Shown here: in pieces, positions 1-9,687 of the stretch
How positions within the stretch are numbered: the stretch's first letter is position 1
How the letters are laid out: each line of letters opens with the position of its first letter
Source of the DNA: an uncultured Flavobacteriaceae bacterium
Lineage (GTDB): Bacteria; Bacteroidota; Bacteroidia; Flavobacteriales; Flavobacteriaceae
NCBI GenBank assembly: GCA_947504035.1
Contig: CANNGA010000014.1
Coordinates: 58,339 to 122,338 of the forward strand
Direction: 5' to 3'
Length of the DNA: 64,000 nucleotides
The notes under the pieces: model-generated
What the model saw: the letters and a program-made list of their open reading frames with translations, nothing else
The model's database searches: none
What the model was told of the DNA's origin: nothing
Program-made: the position numbers and the translations under genes

Positions 1-3000
1 TAATAGTCTTTATTGTCTTTGCCAACTTGATAAAAACGTTTAAAAATATTTTTGTATTCTTTTTGATCTAATCCAGGGCCGGTGTCAGATATAGATATGT
101 CTATTGTATTAGATAGTTCGACGTCTTCAGCTCCAGCAATTTCTCTTATTTTTATCACGACACTAATTTTACCTTTATCGGGTGTTATTTTAAAAGCATT
201 GGATAATATATTGAAAAGAATTTTTTCTAACATGCCTGGGTCAATCCATGTTTTTAAACTGCTTATAGAGGTTTGAAAGGTAATGTCTATATGACGTTGC
301 CTAGCTTCTTCTTCAAAATAGACTAAAACATCTTGAACTTTAGAAATAATGTCTATTTCTTTAGCTTGTACTAAAATTTTGTTGAGTTGTAACTTTCTAA
401 AATCCATTAATTCATTAATTAAACGCGACAGTCTGTCTGCATTTTTACGAATAATATTATGCTTGTGTTTAACCGTTTCGGGTAAATCTAAAGCCTCGTT
501 TTTGATGATATCTTCTAATGGATTTATAATAAGAGTTAGAGGAGTTCTAAATTCGTGCGATATGTTTGTGAAAAACTGAAGTTTCTTTTTGTTTAAGTGT
601 TCTTCCTGTAGTCGCTTTTCACGTTCAAATTCTATGAGTTGGCGTTGTTGGAACCGTGTTTTTAAAAATTTACTAATTAAAAATAGAGCTGCTAAAAAAA
701 GGAGCAATGCACCAATATATGCAGGTATACTTTTCCACCATGGCGGTAAAATACTAATTTGTAATTCTAAAGGTTGCGCGGTCCAAACCCCATCGTTATT
801 GGCCGCCTTAAGTTTAAAGATATATTCCCCTTGTGGTAAGTTGGTATAAGTAGCACTTGTAGCATTGCCAACATAATTCCAGCTCTTGTCAAACCCTTCT
901 AGCTTGTAAGAGTATTGGTTTTTTTTAGGTAATGTGTAGCTAATACTGCCATAAGACAATGTAAAAACAGATTGATTATGTTTTAATGTGATTTTTTGGG
1001 TTTGTGAAATGACTTTTTTTAAAGGGGATTTTTCGTCATTTATTTTAATATTTTTATTGAATAGTTTTAGAGCCGAGAGGTATAGTTTTGGGGGAATAGC
1101 ATTGGTCTCTATGCTTTTAGGGTTAAAATAATTGATCCCAGAATAGCCTCCAAAATAGAGGTGTCCTTCTTTATTCTTTAACACGGCGCCATTATTGAAA
1201 TAGTTATCCATTAAGCCATCTTCAATAGTATAATTTATAGCTTTTTTTAGTTGTAAATTTAAATGGGTAATACCAGAAATACCACTTACCCATAAGGCGT
1301 TAGTATCATCTTCTATAATACTGTTTACAGAGGTTTCTGTAAATCCTTCGAAATTTGCGTAGGATGTAAATGTGTCCGTTGTTTTATCATAAGAAAAAAG
1401 CCCTCCACCATTGGTGCCCACCCAAACGGTATTATCATTAGATTGGTAAATGGAAAGTATATCGTGGATACTAGGATGGTTTTTTGTGATTTTGGCCATG
1501 GCTTCTCGCATGGATTTTAGTTTAAAAGCACCACTAGCCATTAATTCTATTTGATAGAGTCCGCTAGTAGTACCCATCCATATATAATCATTACGGTCTG
1601 CCATTACGACTTTAACATCCGAATTTGTTAAGTGGTAATCTATGAAAGGTTTTGAATCGCAACGAAAAAAAGTATCGGTATCAGGATCGTAATAATGTAG
1701 CCCTTTTAAGAATGAGCCTATCCAAATTTTACCATTAGAGTCTTCAGTAAAGCTTACAATACCATTAGAGGCTAATGTTTCGTTGGTATTTTCGCGATTG
1801 TAATTGATAAAGCGTTTTGTGCCTTTTTTTAGAAGATAGATGCCTTTGTCCCAAGTGCCTACCCATACATTTTCTTTGCTGTCAATGAAGACGGTTTGTA
1901 TAGATTCACTATCTAAGCCTTTGTAATGGGAGTGTGGAGACCCATTAATATGTTCAAATACATTCGTCTTAGGTTTGTAAATGTCTAAGCCACCCGTTAC
2001 ACCAATCCAATACCACCCTCTTCGGTCTTGTTTTATAGCAGCTACCGATTGCCCTTGTAGTGAGTTGTTGTTATTCGTGAGATTTTGTATGGAGTAGAAT
2101 TTATTACGGTAATTATCATGAATACCAATACCTCTATTGTAATAGCCTACCCATAATCTATTTTGGTGGTCTACATAGAGTGACCAAATAGAATTGGAGT
2201 CTATGCTTTTAGAATCATATAATTTATGGGTATACTTTTTAAGAATTTTACCATTAGGATCTAAAACGAATAAGCCGTCATTCTCACTGCCTACCAAAAT
2301 CTTGTTTTTAAAAATGGATAGTGATAATATTTTTTTGTCTGTAATAGGTTTTACTTCTATTTTAAGGTTGTGTTCTAGAGTAGAGAATTTGTAGATGCCT
2401 TGGTTTTCAGTACCTGCCCAGAGGTTGTCATCATTATCAAAAATAACAGTTTCGATATAGGTTTCTAAAAGATGTTGTTGCGCTTTATTTGCTATAGTAA
2501 TTTCCTCTAGAGTGTTATACTTAGAATTGAGACGTCTTAAGCCTAAATTAGTCCCTGCGTAAACAATACCGTTTTTAGATCTGCATAAATGATTTACAAA
2601 TAAGTCGTCACTACTGTCATTTTCTATTTGAATGTCTGAAACTGTAAGGTCTTTTATAGATAGCTTTTTAATACCATCGTCGTAAGAGCCTATAATTAGG
2701 TTTTTATGAGCGTCTTCGATAAGAGATTTTACATTTATATTTTGAAGTGTATCCAGATGGTTTTTCTTTAAAATGATACGTTCAAAAACATCTAAATCAC
2801 GATTATACTTGTTTAACCCAACATTAGTGCCTACCCAAAGGTTGTTTTCAGAATCGAGATATGTGGTGTAAATTAAGTTGCTATTAAGAGAGGTGTCATC
2901 TAAAGCATCATAAGCATATGGATAGTAGTTGATACCATCGAAGCGGTATAATCCTGCGCCTCTGGTACCAATCCAAATGAAACCAGAGTTGTCTTCTGTT

Positions 3001-3143
3001 ATAGAGGATATAGGCATTTTTGGAACACCTTTTTCTATAGTTACAAAACTTAAATTTTTAAGGTCTAACTCTTGACCAAAAACAGTACAAAAGCTTAGAA
3101 AAAGAATAAAAGTTAAAAGTCTCGTTTTTAAAAGTGAAAACAT
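1..3143 (-). CDS. Propeller-type sensor histidine kinase (probable hybrid two-component regulator), 3' end outside window
   Basis: The frame is open from the ATG at 3143 to the window edge, about 1047 residues. An N-terminal signal peptide (MFSLLKTRLLTFILFLSF...) is followed by many propeller repeats of the form D/N-x-x-x-x-W-x-G-T (for example IWIGTRGAGLYRF, WVGTN, WAGTEN). Then come a Y_Y_Y-type domain (YTLPKK... W.Y...A), a membrane helix near residues 808-826, and a HisKA core with H-box FFTNISHEFRTPL (His863). The ATPase G-box DTGPGL and FKRFYQVG lie just before the edge. Known family behaviour: such sensors bind oligosaccharides in the periplasm and switch on adjacent polysaccharide-utilisation genes. 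Whether receiver and AraC domains follow, as in true hybrids, cannot be seen. It sits beside a GH16 gene on the same strand, which supports control of this locus. Confidence 0.93.
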   Translation of the reverse strand, partial: MFSLLKTRLLTFILFLSFCTVFGQELDLKNLSFVTIEKGVPKMPISSITEDNSGFIWIGTRGAGLYRFDGINYYPYAYDALDDTSLNSNLIYTTYLDSENNLWVGTNVGLNKYNRDLDVFERIILKKNHLDTLQNINVKSLIEDAHKNLIIGSYDDGIKKLSIKDLTVSDIQIENDSSDDLFVNHLCRSKNGIVYAGTNLGLRRLNSKYNTLEEITIANKAQQHLLETYIETVIFDNDDNLWAGTENQGIYKFSTLEHNLKIEVKPITDKKILSLSIFKNKILVGSENDGLFVLDPNGKILKKYTHKLYDSKSIDSNSIWSLYVDHQNRLWVGYYNRGIGIHDNYRNKFYSIQNLTNNNNSLQGQSVAAIKQDRRGWYWIGVTGGLDIYKPKTNVFEHINGSPHSHYKGLDSESIQTVFIDSKENVWVGTWDKGIYLLKKGTKRFINYNRENTNETLASNGIVSFTEDSNGKIWIGSFLKGLHYYDPDTDTFFRCDSKPFIDYHLTNSDVKVVMADRNDYIWMGTTSGLYQIELMASGAFKLKSMREAMAKITKNHPSIHDILSIYQSNDNTVWVGTNGGGLFSYDKTTDTFTSYANFEGFTETSVNSIIEDDTNALWVSGISGITHLNLQLKKAINYTIEDGLMDNYFNNGAVLKNKEGHLYFGGYSGINYFNPKSIETNAIPPKLYLSALKLFNKNIKINDEKSPLKKVISQTQKITLKHNQSVFTLSYGSISYTLPKKNQYSYKLEGFDKSWNYVGNATSATYTNLPQGEYIFKLKAANNDGVWTAQPLELQISILPPWWKSIPAYIGALLLFLAALFLISKFLKTRFQQRQLIEFEREKRLQEEHLNKKKLQFFTNISHEFRTPLTLIINPLEDIIKNEALDLPETVKHKHNIIRKNADRLSRLINELMDFRKLQLNKILVQAKEIDIISKVQDVLVYFEEEARQRHIDITFQTSISSLKTWIDPGMLEKILFNILSNAFKITPDKGKISVVIKIREIAGAEDVELSNTIDISISDTGPGLDQKEYKNIFKRFYQVGKDNKDY

Positions 3144-3279
3144 ATATAATGTAGGTGTTATACCTTTGTTACAACGTCTTAATAGTATTAAAAAAAGAGG
3201 TTGTATATTAATAAGGTTATAGTGTTTGGCAACGTTTAATTTTAAGCTTCTGTAAAGTTTCAATAGTAGATTTATAATT

Positions 3280-4191
3280 TTATTTTTTGTAAACGCGTAC
3301 CCAATCCACCTGCATGGTAGCGCTGCTAACAAATTGATTTTGACTTATACCTTCAAAAAATACACCGCCTACAGCTAAATTGAGGGCTATTTGTTGTTTT
3401 TTGCCAAATAGTTCAGCCACAAAATTCTTAGAGTCTGCAATATAAGTATGCAGTAGCACATTATCGAATAAAATGTCCAAACTATTGGCTTTCCATATCA
3501 ATTCATAGGTGTGAAAATTGTCTGTAATATCTGTGTTAAGTTGATGGTTTTTAGCAGTGTCTTCGTCTTTTGTCAAAGGCATGTTAGGTGCTGTGCCATA
3601 AAAAATATTTGATTGAAAGGTTGTTCTGCGATTGCCTCTTGCTTCTAAGATGTCAATTTCACCATTTGTAGGCCAAGGATCTGCATAGGTCCAAAAAGCA
3701 GGCCACATCCCAGTGCCTTCAGGAAGTTTAATACGTGAAACTATACGGTATTCGTTTTCACCTTCTATATTAGAAGGCCCAAATTGTGTTTTTGTTTCCA
3801 GTCTACCAGATACATAATTAAAATCTTTTGGCGTTGTGTTAAATGGGGTGGTCGCACCAGTAGCAGATTTACGTTCTGCAGTTATGGTTAATAGTCCATT
3901 TTCTAAAGTTAACTGTTCTGTAGTGTATAGTTGAATTTCATTGTTAAAAGCGCCGCCTTGCCAAATATTCCATTGGTCTAAATTGGTATTAAACTCGTCT
4001 TCGAAAACGAGTTCCCAAGCACCGTCGGTTTCTGAAGTTTCTGGAGTCTCAGGTGCTTCTGTTATTTTTGGAGTCTCAGGTGTTTCTCGTTCTGTTCTTA
4101 AGAGGTCTTCTTGATCTTTAGTGCTTGAACATGCGAGAGCGTTCAATGCAAAACAGAGTAGGGTTAGTCTTTTGATAAAAGCAATTTTCAT
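3280..4191 (-). CDS. Secreted GH16 family beta-glucanase lipoprotein (laminarinase-like)
   Basis: A 303-residue protein with a lipoprotein signal (lipobox ALAC, Cys21), then a Pro/Glu/Thr-rich linker at about residues 34-57, then a single GH16 domain. The catalytic signature is GEIDILEARGN, with Glu178 as nucleophile, Asp180 and Glu183 as acid/base. The early NNEIQLYT segment and the WPAFWTYADPWPTNGEID stretch resemble the beta-1,3-glucanase (laminarinase) branch rather than agarases or carrageenases, but substrate is inference. It should act at the outer surface or in the periplasm, cutting a beta-glucan. It lies downstream of the kelch gene and upstream of the sensor kinase on the same strand, and could share a transcript. 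The start fits the signal peptide well. Confidence 0.92.
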   Translation of the reverse strand: MKIAFIKRLTLLCFALNALACSSTKDQEDLLRTERETPETPKITEAPETPETSETDGAWELVFEDEFNTNLDQWNIWQGGAFNNEIQLYTTEQLTLENGLLTITAERKSATGATTPFNTTPKDFNYVSGRLETKTQFGPSNIEGENEYRIVSRIKLPEGTGMWPAFWTYADPWPTNGEIDILEARGNRRTTFQSNIFYGTAPNMPLTKDEDTAKNHQLNTDITDNFHTYELIWKANSLDILFDNVLLHTYIADSKNFVAELFGKKQQIALNLAVGGVFFEGISQNQFVSSATMQVDWVRVYKK

Positions 4192-4400
4192 TAGAGTATC
4201 ATGTTCTATTGTAGAGTAGTAAATATAATTAGTATTGTGTCTTTATGTAAAATAGAGATGTGATAAAAATGATGCAATTTAAAAACGCATGGTGCATCAT
4301 AAGCATTAAATAGCATTGTAGCCTTTTAGTTCATAGGGTTTTAGTCGTGGAATAGAAATGTATAAAGCAAAGTTTGGGGCATCGTCTTTTTAAAATACTG

Positions 4401-5681
4401 CTAGTCTAAAAGTAATTTAGAGCTTGTCGTTAAGTTTCCATTATATGTGATTTCAAGTTCAACTTCGGCCAACGTATTGGTGCCGTTGTGTTGTAGGATT
4501 AGGGGGTAGGAGCTGCCGTGTTTTAACAGTGTTAAATGATGCGGTGTTTTTAGTTTAAATGCATTTTTGTCTTTACCCTTTAGAACAATTGAAGAGATAA
4601 AACAGCCTGTATTTCCCTTTTTTGGTTTTAATAAAATCGTACGTGTTGTATTTCTTTTAAAGGTAATGCGTCTAGGGAGTTGCAATTTGGTTAGAGCGAT
4701 TGTTTGGCCATGAGGGTTGTCTTTATTGTAAACTTCCATGTGCAACTGTCTGCCACCGCCTCTTTTAGGAGAGCCTCCTGTAATGTATATACCACGACCA
4801 GACGTGATCGCTTGAGTGCCATGTCTTGGGTGTGTCATTTTTGCTTTAGGAGACCATTGTTTTGTTTTGGGGTTATAAGCTTCTACAATACGATATGCTG
4901 GACCTTTTTTTGTGCCTTCACCACCTATAACAAAAAGTTCGTCATTAAAAAGAGCTACAGCAGGTGCCGCACGCGGTGTAGGAAGTTGTGTTTCAGTAGT
5001 CCATGACTTCTCTTTTAAGTCGTAAACATCTACAGGAGCTATAAGCGGTTGAAAAACGCCTCCAAAACCTCCAGATTGTCTGCCGCCTAATGTGTATAGT
5101 TTGTTATTATAAGCCATTAAACTAAAATGGTCTCTTGCATGAGGCGCATGGTCAAGAATTGTCCAAGTATTAGCAATAGGATCGTAAAGATCAAACCAAT
5201 TTACATAGCCACCATCATGACCCATAGTGTTTCCGCCTACCAAATAAAATAGATCATTATAAATTGCGAGGCCAGCGCCGCCACGTCTTCTGTTTTCGGG
5301 TATTTCAGGACCTTTAATCCAAGATTTTGTAGGCGGATAATAAAGCCAAACATGCGTTGCAGGTATTTCTTTAGGAAATGTGTTGGTTTCAAAACTGCCT
5401 ATTACCCAAATAAAGCCTTCATAAAATAGGGCTTGAAAGTGATTAAATGGTTTTGGTGCTTTACCACCTTTCTGCCAAGTATTTTTTTTAAAGTTATAGA
5501 CATCTAATGTTTGCGCGTCTTCCCGGCCACCAAACATAACGAATGTAACGCCAGCTTGTACAAAAGAACATTCATGTCTGGCACTATAATTTTCGTCTTC
5601 GTGTTTATCGATCCAGCCATCATTTTGAGTAAAACCAGTAGCGCAAAAAAGCAGGCATAAACATATAGGTATACGACACAT
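4401..5681 (-). CDS. Secreted kelch-repeat protein with C-terminal Ig-like domain
   Basis: I place the start at the ATG at 5681 because it begins a clean signal peptide (MCRIPICLCLLFCATGFTQ). The same frame stays open upstream to a TTG at 5801 and an ATG at 5747, but those would bury the signal. The product is about 426 residues. Kelch-type repeats follow, with repeated G-G and Y-N/Y-D-x-x-x-x-x-W patterns (VMFGG, YLVGG, YTLGG, FVIGG, YITGG), forming a beta-propeller of five to six blades. The last ~90 residues (from LPRRITFKRNTTRT) look like a beta-sandwich of the choice-of-anchor D type. Function is unknown. Position between the GH16 gene and the divergent DUF5060 gene suggests a carbohydrate-binding or surface role. 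Confidence 0.8.
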   Translation of the reverse strand: MCRIPICLCLLFCATGFTQNDGWIDKHEDENYSARHECSFVQAGVTFVMFGGREDAQTLDVYNFKKNTWQKGGKAPKPFNHFQALFYEGFIWVIGSFETNTFPKEIPATHVWLYYPPTKSWIKGPEIPENRRRGGAGLAIYNDLFYLVGGNTMGHDGGYVNWFDLYDPIANTWTILDHAPHARDHFSLMAYNNKLYTLGGRQSGGFGGVFQPLIAPVDVYDLKEKSWTTETQLPTPRAAPAVALFNDELFVIGGEGTKKGPAYRIVEAYNPKTKQWSPKAKMTHPRHGTQAITSGRGIYITGGSPKRGGGRQLHMEVYNKDNPHGQTIALTKLQLPRRITFKRNTTRTILLKPKKGNTGCFISSIVLKGKDKNAFKLKTPHHLTLLKHGSSYPLILQHNGTNTLAEVELEITYNGNLTTSSKLLLD

Positions 5682-5878
5682 GTAATGTTTAAATTTAGAG
5701 CATAGCACAGAAAGAGGACTGCTAGTAGAGACTGAAAAAAGGAACATACGCGAAGCAATCCATTTTGTGTCAGCGTTTAAAAATACGAATAAGTGATTCA
5801 ATACTAATAAATGTTTTTATTTTCGTGAAACGAATTTTAGTGGTGTTAAGGTATCACTTTTTGAAAAAATAAAAGATT
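5682..5878. promoter_or_regulatory. Divergent intergenic region of the polysaccharide locus
   Basis: This 197-base spacer separates two divergently read genes, so it should hold promoters for both. It contains an imperfect inverted repeat (arms AGTGGT at 5839-5844 and ATCACT at 5853-5858) and a small hairpin TTCGT-gaa-ACGAA. Either could be an operator, but no binding site is known to me from this sequence. Confidence 0.4.
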
Positions 5879-8755
5879 ATGAACAGAGCATTGTTTTTTA
5901 ATTGTATGTTATTCCTGTCTAGTTTTATAGGATTTGAAGCATTATCACAAGAGGTTTCAATAGAAGGGACATTAAAGAAATGGCATAAAATAACGTTAAG
6001 TTTTGAAGGCGAGACTCTAAGTGAGCATGACGCCGATAACCCTTTTTTGAATTACCGTTTAAACGTATTGTTTAAACATAAAGGACATGCTGTAACAGTG
6101 CCTGGGTTTTATGCCGCAGATGGTGATGCCAAAACAACAGGAGGGTCATCGGGTAAAGTATGGCAAGTGCGATTTACACCAGATGATTCTGGTGAATGGG
6201 AGTATGAAGTATTTTTTAGAAAAGGAAAGCATATCGCTATTAATGATAGTTTGTATGCAGGAACTCCAACAGGTTTTAACGGTGTTAAAGGGCGTTTTGT
6301 TGTAGAGGAGGCAGATGTAACAGGATCTGATTTTAGAACCAAAGGCCGGTTAAAGTATGATGGCACACGTTATTTGAAATATACAGGTAGCAAAACCCCT
6401 TTTTTGAAAGGTGGCGCAGACAGTCCTGAGAATTTTTTAGCGTATTATGAGTTTGACCAAACTCCAGCGTCTCATAAATACGAAGCGCACGCAAAAGATT
6501 GGAATATAGGGGATCCTACTTGGGGGCAAGGCAAAGGGAAAAATATTTTTGGAGCTTTAAATTATTTGGCATCCAAAGGGATGAATTCGGTATATTTTTT
6601 AACAATGAATGTACAAGGCGACGGTAAAGATGTTTGGCCTTGGACTTCTAAAAATGAACGTTACCGTTTTGATTGTAGTAAGCTAGACCAATGGGAAGCG
6701 GTTTTTGATCATATGGATGCTTTAGGGATCATGCTACACATGGTAACGCAAGAGACCGAAAATGAATTGTTATTAGATATAGGTGAATTGCAAACGCAGC
6801 GTAAATTGTATTACCGCGAATTGATAGCGCGTTTTGCGCACCATTTAGGAATAACCTGGAATTTAGGGGAAGAAAATGGCTGGCAAGACTGGTCGCCTAA
6901 AGCACAGAATGATGCAGACAGAAGGGCTATGGCGCGTTATATAAAAACACACGATCCGTATTCTAATTTTATAGCCTTACATACGCATGCGGCCCCTCAT
7001 GCACAAGAACACATACTAAATCCATTATTAGGTTTTAGATATTTAGACGGGGCGTCTTTGCAAACTAAAGCACCAGAAGATGTGCATCGTATTACTAAAA
7101 AATGGATTAACACCTCGCAGGAATTTGGACAACCATGGGTCGTAACTCAAGATGAGATAGGGCCAGCTCACGAAGGTGCAAAGCCAGATGCAGACGATGC
7201 AGAACACAATAAGATACGTACAGAGGTATTATGGGGGAATTTAATGGCTGGTGGGGCTGGCGTAGAATGGTATTTTGGCTATAAATTTGCACATAATGAT
7301 TTAAAATGTGAAGATTGGCGTTCTCGAGATCTACTTTGGGAGCAAACAAAGCACGCTTTAGATTTTTTTAAGACACACTTGCCTTTTCATGAAATGAGTG
7401 CTCAAGACAAACTCACAGAAAATCCTAAAGACTATGTGTTTGCAAAACAAGGTGCGGTTTACGCTGTGTATTATCCTGAAATCGAAAAAACAAAATTAAA
7501 CCTGTCTGCCTTTTCTGGTAAATATCGAGTGCAATGGTATAATCCTAGAACTGGAGGTGCACTACAAGATGGAAGTGCCAAATTTATAAAGGGGGGTAAA
7601 TGGGTTGCTATAGGGATGCCTCCAAACAAAATAAAATCTAAAGATTGGGTCGCTTTAATTACTAATGTCACAGAACGCCTCGAAACAAAGAAAGATATAG
7701 CACCAGGTATGGTATTAAACGCACTAAACGACTTTATTCCGCTTCAAGGTAAAACCATATATTACAAGGATAAGAAAAACAAAGCACTAGCTATTAAAGC
7801 ATCTTTATTAGAACAACGAAACGGTTTTGCAAGTGCCTACACTGTTTTTAAAGGTGAAACAGGAATGTATGAAGTGGTCTTACATAGTATGGCAGAACAA
7901 GATGGTGAATCACTTTATGGCTTACATTTAAATAAAACATTAGTAAAGGAAGTAGAAAATCCAGAAGTGACTGCATCTTTCGAAAATGTAAAGCTTAATT
8001 TAGGGGTCTTGTATTTAAAAACAAACGATACCATTACCATACGATCTAATGCGGCTACCAATGGGAAACTGCCAGAGCATGGTGGTACGGCTTGGTCTAG
8101 AGGGCGCTGGAATGGCTTGGCATTACTTAAAAGCACTATTTTAGAAGCAGAAAAAGTGAAAGCTGCAAATGCCATAGAGGCGGTAAGTGGTACTACTTTT
8201 GAAATTGAAGCAGAACACTTTCATTTGAACACAACAAATAAGAGTTTGCGAAAGTGGTATGTTAAAAAAACAAAAGCACATAGCCCTTTTTTAAATAGCG
8301 AATTGCATGCAAGTACAGCCAGTGGTGAAGCTTATATTGAAGCGTTACCAGATACAAGAGTAAAACATAAGGACCCGTTAATTAGAGGAGAGAATTTTTT
8401 CCCTATAGCTGGCTCAGGAGGTATCGTTGGGTATAAAGTTCATATTAAAACCCCTGGCCGTTATTATGTCTGGGTAAAAGCTTATTCTAGCGGTCCAGAA
8501 GATAATGGTGTACATGTGGGTGTTGACGGGCATTGGCCAGAAAGCGGACAGAGAATTCAACTGTGTAAAGGGAAACGCAAGTGGACTTGGTCTTCCGCGC
8601 AACGTGTGCCGAAAAACCATTGTGGGACACCTAAAACGATTTATTTGGATATTGAAACCGCTGGAGAGCATGTGGTTATGTTTTCTATGCGCGAAGATGG
8701 TTTTGAATTGGATAAATTTATACTCACTCCAGATGTAGAATTTACACCGCACTAA
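5879..8755 (+). CDS. DUF5060 multidomain secreted protein, putative glycoside hydrolase
   Basis: A 958-residue secreted protein (signal MNRALFFNCMLFLSSFIGFEALSQ). Residues ~25-120 match a DUF5060 beta-sandwich (W-x-x-x-x-L-x-F-x-G ... FTPDDSGEWEYE). Residues ~170-500 look like a TIM barrel with candidate catalytic acids: NLGEENGW (Glu331/Glu332) after strand 4 and TQDEIGPA (Glu426) after strand 7, the spacing of a clan GH-A retaining enzyme. A small beta domain with YNPRTGG follows, as in collagen-binding/DUF5605-like C-terminal modules. The last ~170 residues resemble the C-terminal sandwich of GH115-type proteins, ending DGFELDKFILTP. The substrate is unknown; the neighbouring GH16 gene suggests a marine glycan. 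It is transcribed away from the kelch gene. Confidence 0.82.
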   Translation: MNRALFFNCMLFLSSFIGFEALSQEVSIEGTLKKWHKITLSFEGETLSEHDADNPFLNYRLNVLFKHKGHAVTVPGFYAADGDAKTTGGSSGKVWQVRFTPDDSGEWEYEVFFRKGKHIAINDSLYAGTPTGFNGVKGRFVVEEADVTGSDFRTKGRLKYDGTRYLKYTGSKTPFLKGGADSPENFLAYYEFDQTPASHKYEAHAKDWNIGDPTWGQGKGKNIFGALNYLASKGMNSVYFLTMNVQGDGKDVWPWTSKNERYRFDCSKLDQWEAVFDHMDALGIMLHMVTQETENELLLDIGELQTQRKLYYRELIARFAHHLGITWNLGEENGWQDWSPKAQNDADRRAMARYIKTHDPYSNFIALHTHAAPHAQEHILNPLLGFRYLDGASLQTKAPEDVHRITKKWINTSQEFGQPWVVTQDEIGPAHEGAKPDADDAEHNKIRTEVLWGNLMAGGAGVEWYFGYKFAHNDLKCEDWRSRDLLWEQTKHALDFFKTHLPFHEMSAQDKLTENPKDYVFAKQGAVYAVYYPEIEKTKLNLSAFSGKYRVQWYNPRTGGALQDGSAKFIKGGKWVAIGMPPNKIKSKDWVALITNVTERLETKKDIAPGMVLNALNDFIPLQGKTIYYKDKKNKALAIKASLLEQRNGFASAYTVFKGETGMYEVVLHSMAEQDGESLYGLHLNKTLVKEVENPEVTASFENVKLNLGVLYLKTNDTITIRSNAATNGKLPEHGGTAWSRGRWNGLALLKSTILEAEKVKAANAIEAVSGTTFEIEAEHFHLNTTNKSLRKWYVKKTKAHSPFLNSELHASTASGEAYIEALPDTRVKHKDPLIRGENFFPIAGSGGIVGYKVHIKTPGRYYVWVKAYSSGPEDNGVHVGVDGHWPESGQRIQLCKGKRKWTWSSAQRVPKNHCGTPKTIYLDIETAGEHVVMFSMREDGFELDKFILTPDVEFTPH

Positions 8756-8842
8756 TTTTGGTGTGTTAACGCTGCTTTTTCTTATGAAAAGGCATTCTTC
8801 CAAATAGAACGTTAATACTTTTTTTTATGTGTTTAATTTCGC

Positions 8843-8850
8843 TATTTTTG
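8843..8850 (+). promoter_or_regulatory. Bacteroidota-type -7 box of the FKBP gene
   Basis: TATTTTTG matches the TAnnTTTG consensus and lies 26 bases before the ATG. No TTG is visible at the usual -33 distance, so the assignment rests on the -7 box and its position. Confidence 0.45.
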
Positions 8851-8876
8851 GCCACAATTAAAAATAAAACAAGACA

Positions 8877-9584
8877 ATGAGACTAATTAAAGTATCACTT
8901 TTGGTAGCTATTATAGGATTGGCTTCATGCCAAAATAAGCCAGGAGCAGTAACAAAAAAAGAATTAAAAACAGCTTTAGACTCTGTAAGCTATGCTATTG
9001 GAATGGATGTCGCTAGAAATGTAAAATCTAGTTTTGACAATTTCGAAAACGATTTGTTCATACAAGGGTATAACAATGTCATAGATTCTACAGATATTCT
9101 GTTAGATCAAACACAAGCACAACAAGTTGTACAAGCTTATTTTCAAAAAAAGCAACAAGAAGAAGTTGCTAAAAGAAAAGCAGAAGGTGAAAAGAATAAG
9201 GTAGAAGGCGCTCAATTCTTAACTGAAAACTTAGCTAAAGAAGGAGTTAAAGTAACAGAGAGTGGTTTACAGTATAAAGTTTTAAAAGAAGGTACAGGTG
9301 CAAAACCAGCTGCCGATTCTAAAGTAAAAGTACATTACCACGGAACATTAATAGACGGTACTGTTTTTGATAGTTCTGTAGATAGAGGAGAGCCAACAGA
9401 ATTTGGTGTAAATCAAGTTATCAAAGGTTGGACAGAAGGCCTACAATTAATGAAAGAAGGTGCGAAATACAAATTTTTCATTCCTCAAGATTTAGCTTAC
9501 GGTGCAAATCCAAGACCAGGAGGCGCTATTAAGCCTTACGCTACTTTAATTTTCGATGTAGAATTATTAGAGATTAAAAAGTAA
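8877..9584 (+). CDS. FKBP-type peptidyl-prolyl cis-trans isomerase lipoprotein
   Basis: A 235-residue FkpA/Mip-like protein that should catalyse proline isomerisation during folding of envelope proteins. The N-terminus is a lipoprotein signal (lipobox LASC, Cys18). Residues ~25-125 are helical and charged, like the FKBP_N dimerisation arm ([29 protein letters not shown]). Residues ~140-235 form the FKBP catalytic domain, with [36 protein letters not shown] and the closing [11 protein letters not shown]. It is a single-gene unit: a -7 box precedes it and a strong hairpin with a T-tract follows. Length and architecture are ordinary for the family. Confidence 0.96.
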   Translation: MRLIKVSLLVAIIGLASCQNKPGAVTKKELKTALDSVSYAIGMDVARNVKSSFDNFENDLFIQGYNNVIDSTDILLDQTQAQQVVQAYFQKKQQEEVAKRKAEGEKNKVEGAQFLTENLAKEGVKVTESGLQYKVLKEGTGAKPAADSKVKVHYHGTLIDGTVFDSSVDRGEPTEFGVNQVIKGWTEGLQLMKEGAKYKFFIPQDLAYGANPRPGGAIKPYATLIFDVELLEIKK

Positions 9585-9608
9585 AAATTAAGACTTTAGT
9601 CGGATATC

Positions 9609-9640
9609 AAAAACAGGAAGTTCTACTTCCTGTTTTTTTT
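9609..9640 (+). terminator. Intrinsic terminator of the FKBP gene
   Basis: Arms AAACAGGAAGT and ACTTCCTGTTT enclose a TCT loop and run into eight T residues. It stands between the FKBP gene and era and separates their transcripts. Confidence 0.9.
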
Positions 9641-9645
9641 GTTTG

Positions 9646-9653
9646 TACTTTTG
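9646..9653 (+). promoter_or_regulatory. Bacteroidota-type -7 box of era
   Basis: TACTTTTG lies 34 bases before the era ATG and just after the preceding terminator. The -33 element is not clear. Confidence 0.45.
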
Positions 9654-9687
9654 CCAAATAGATTAATGCATACCAATTTTTAATTAT

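Noticed and set aside
1..3143. Possible frameshift in the sensor kinase
   Set aside because: I read the whole minus-strand frame from 3143 to the window edge and found it open throughout, with the H-box and G-box in frame.
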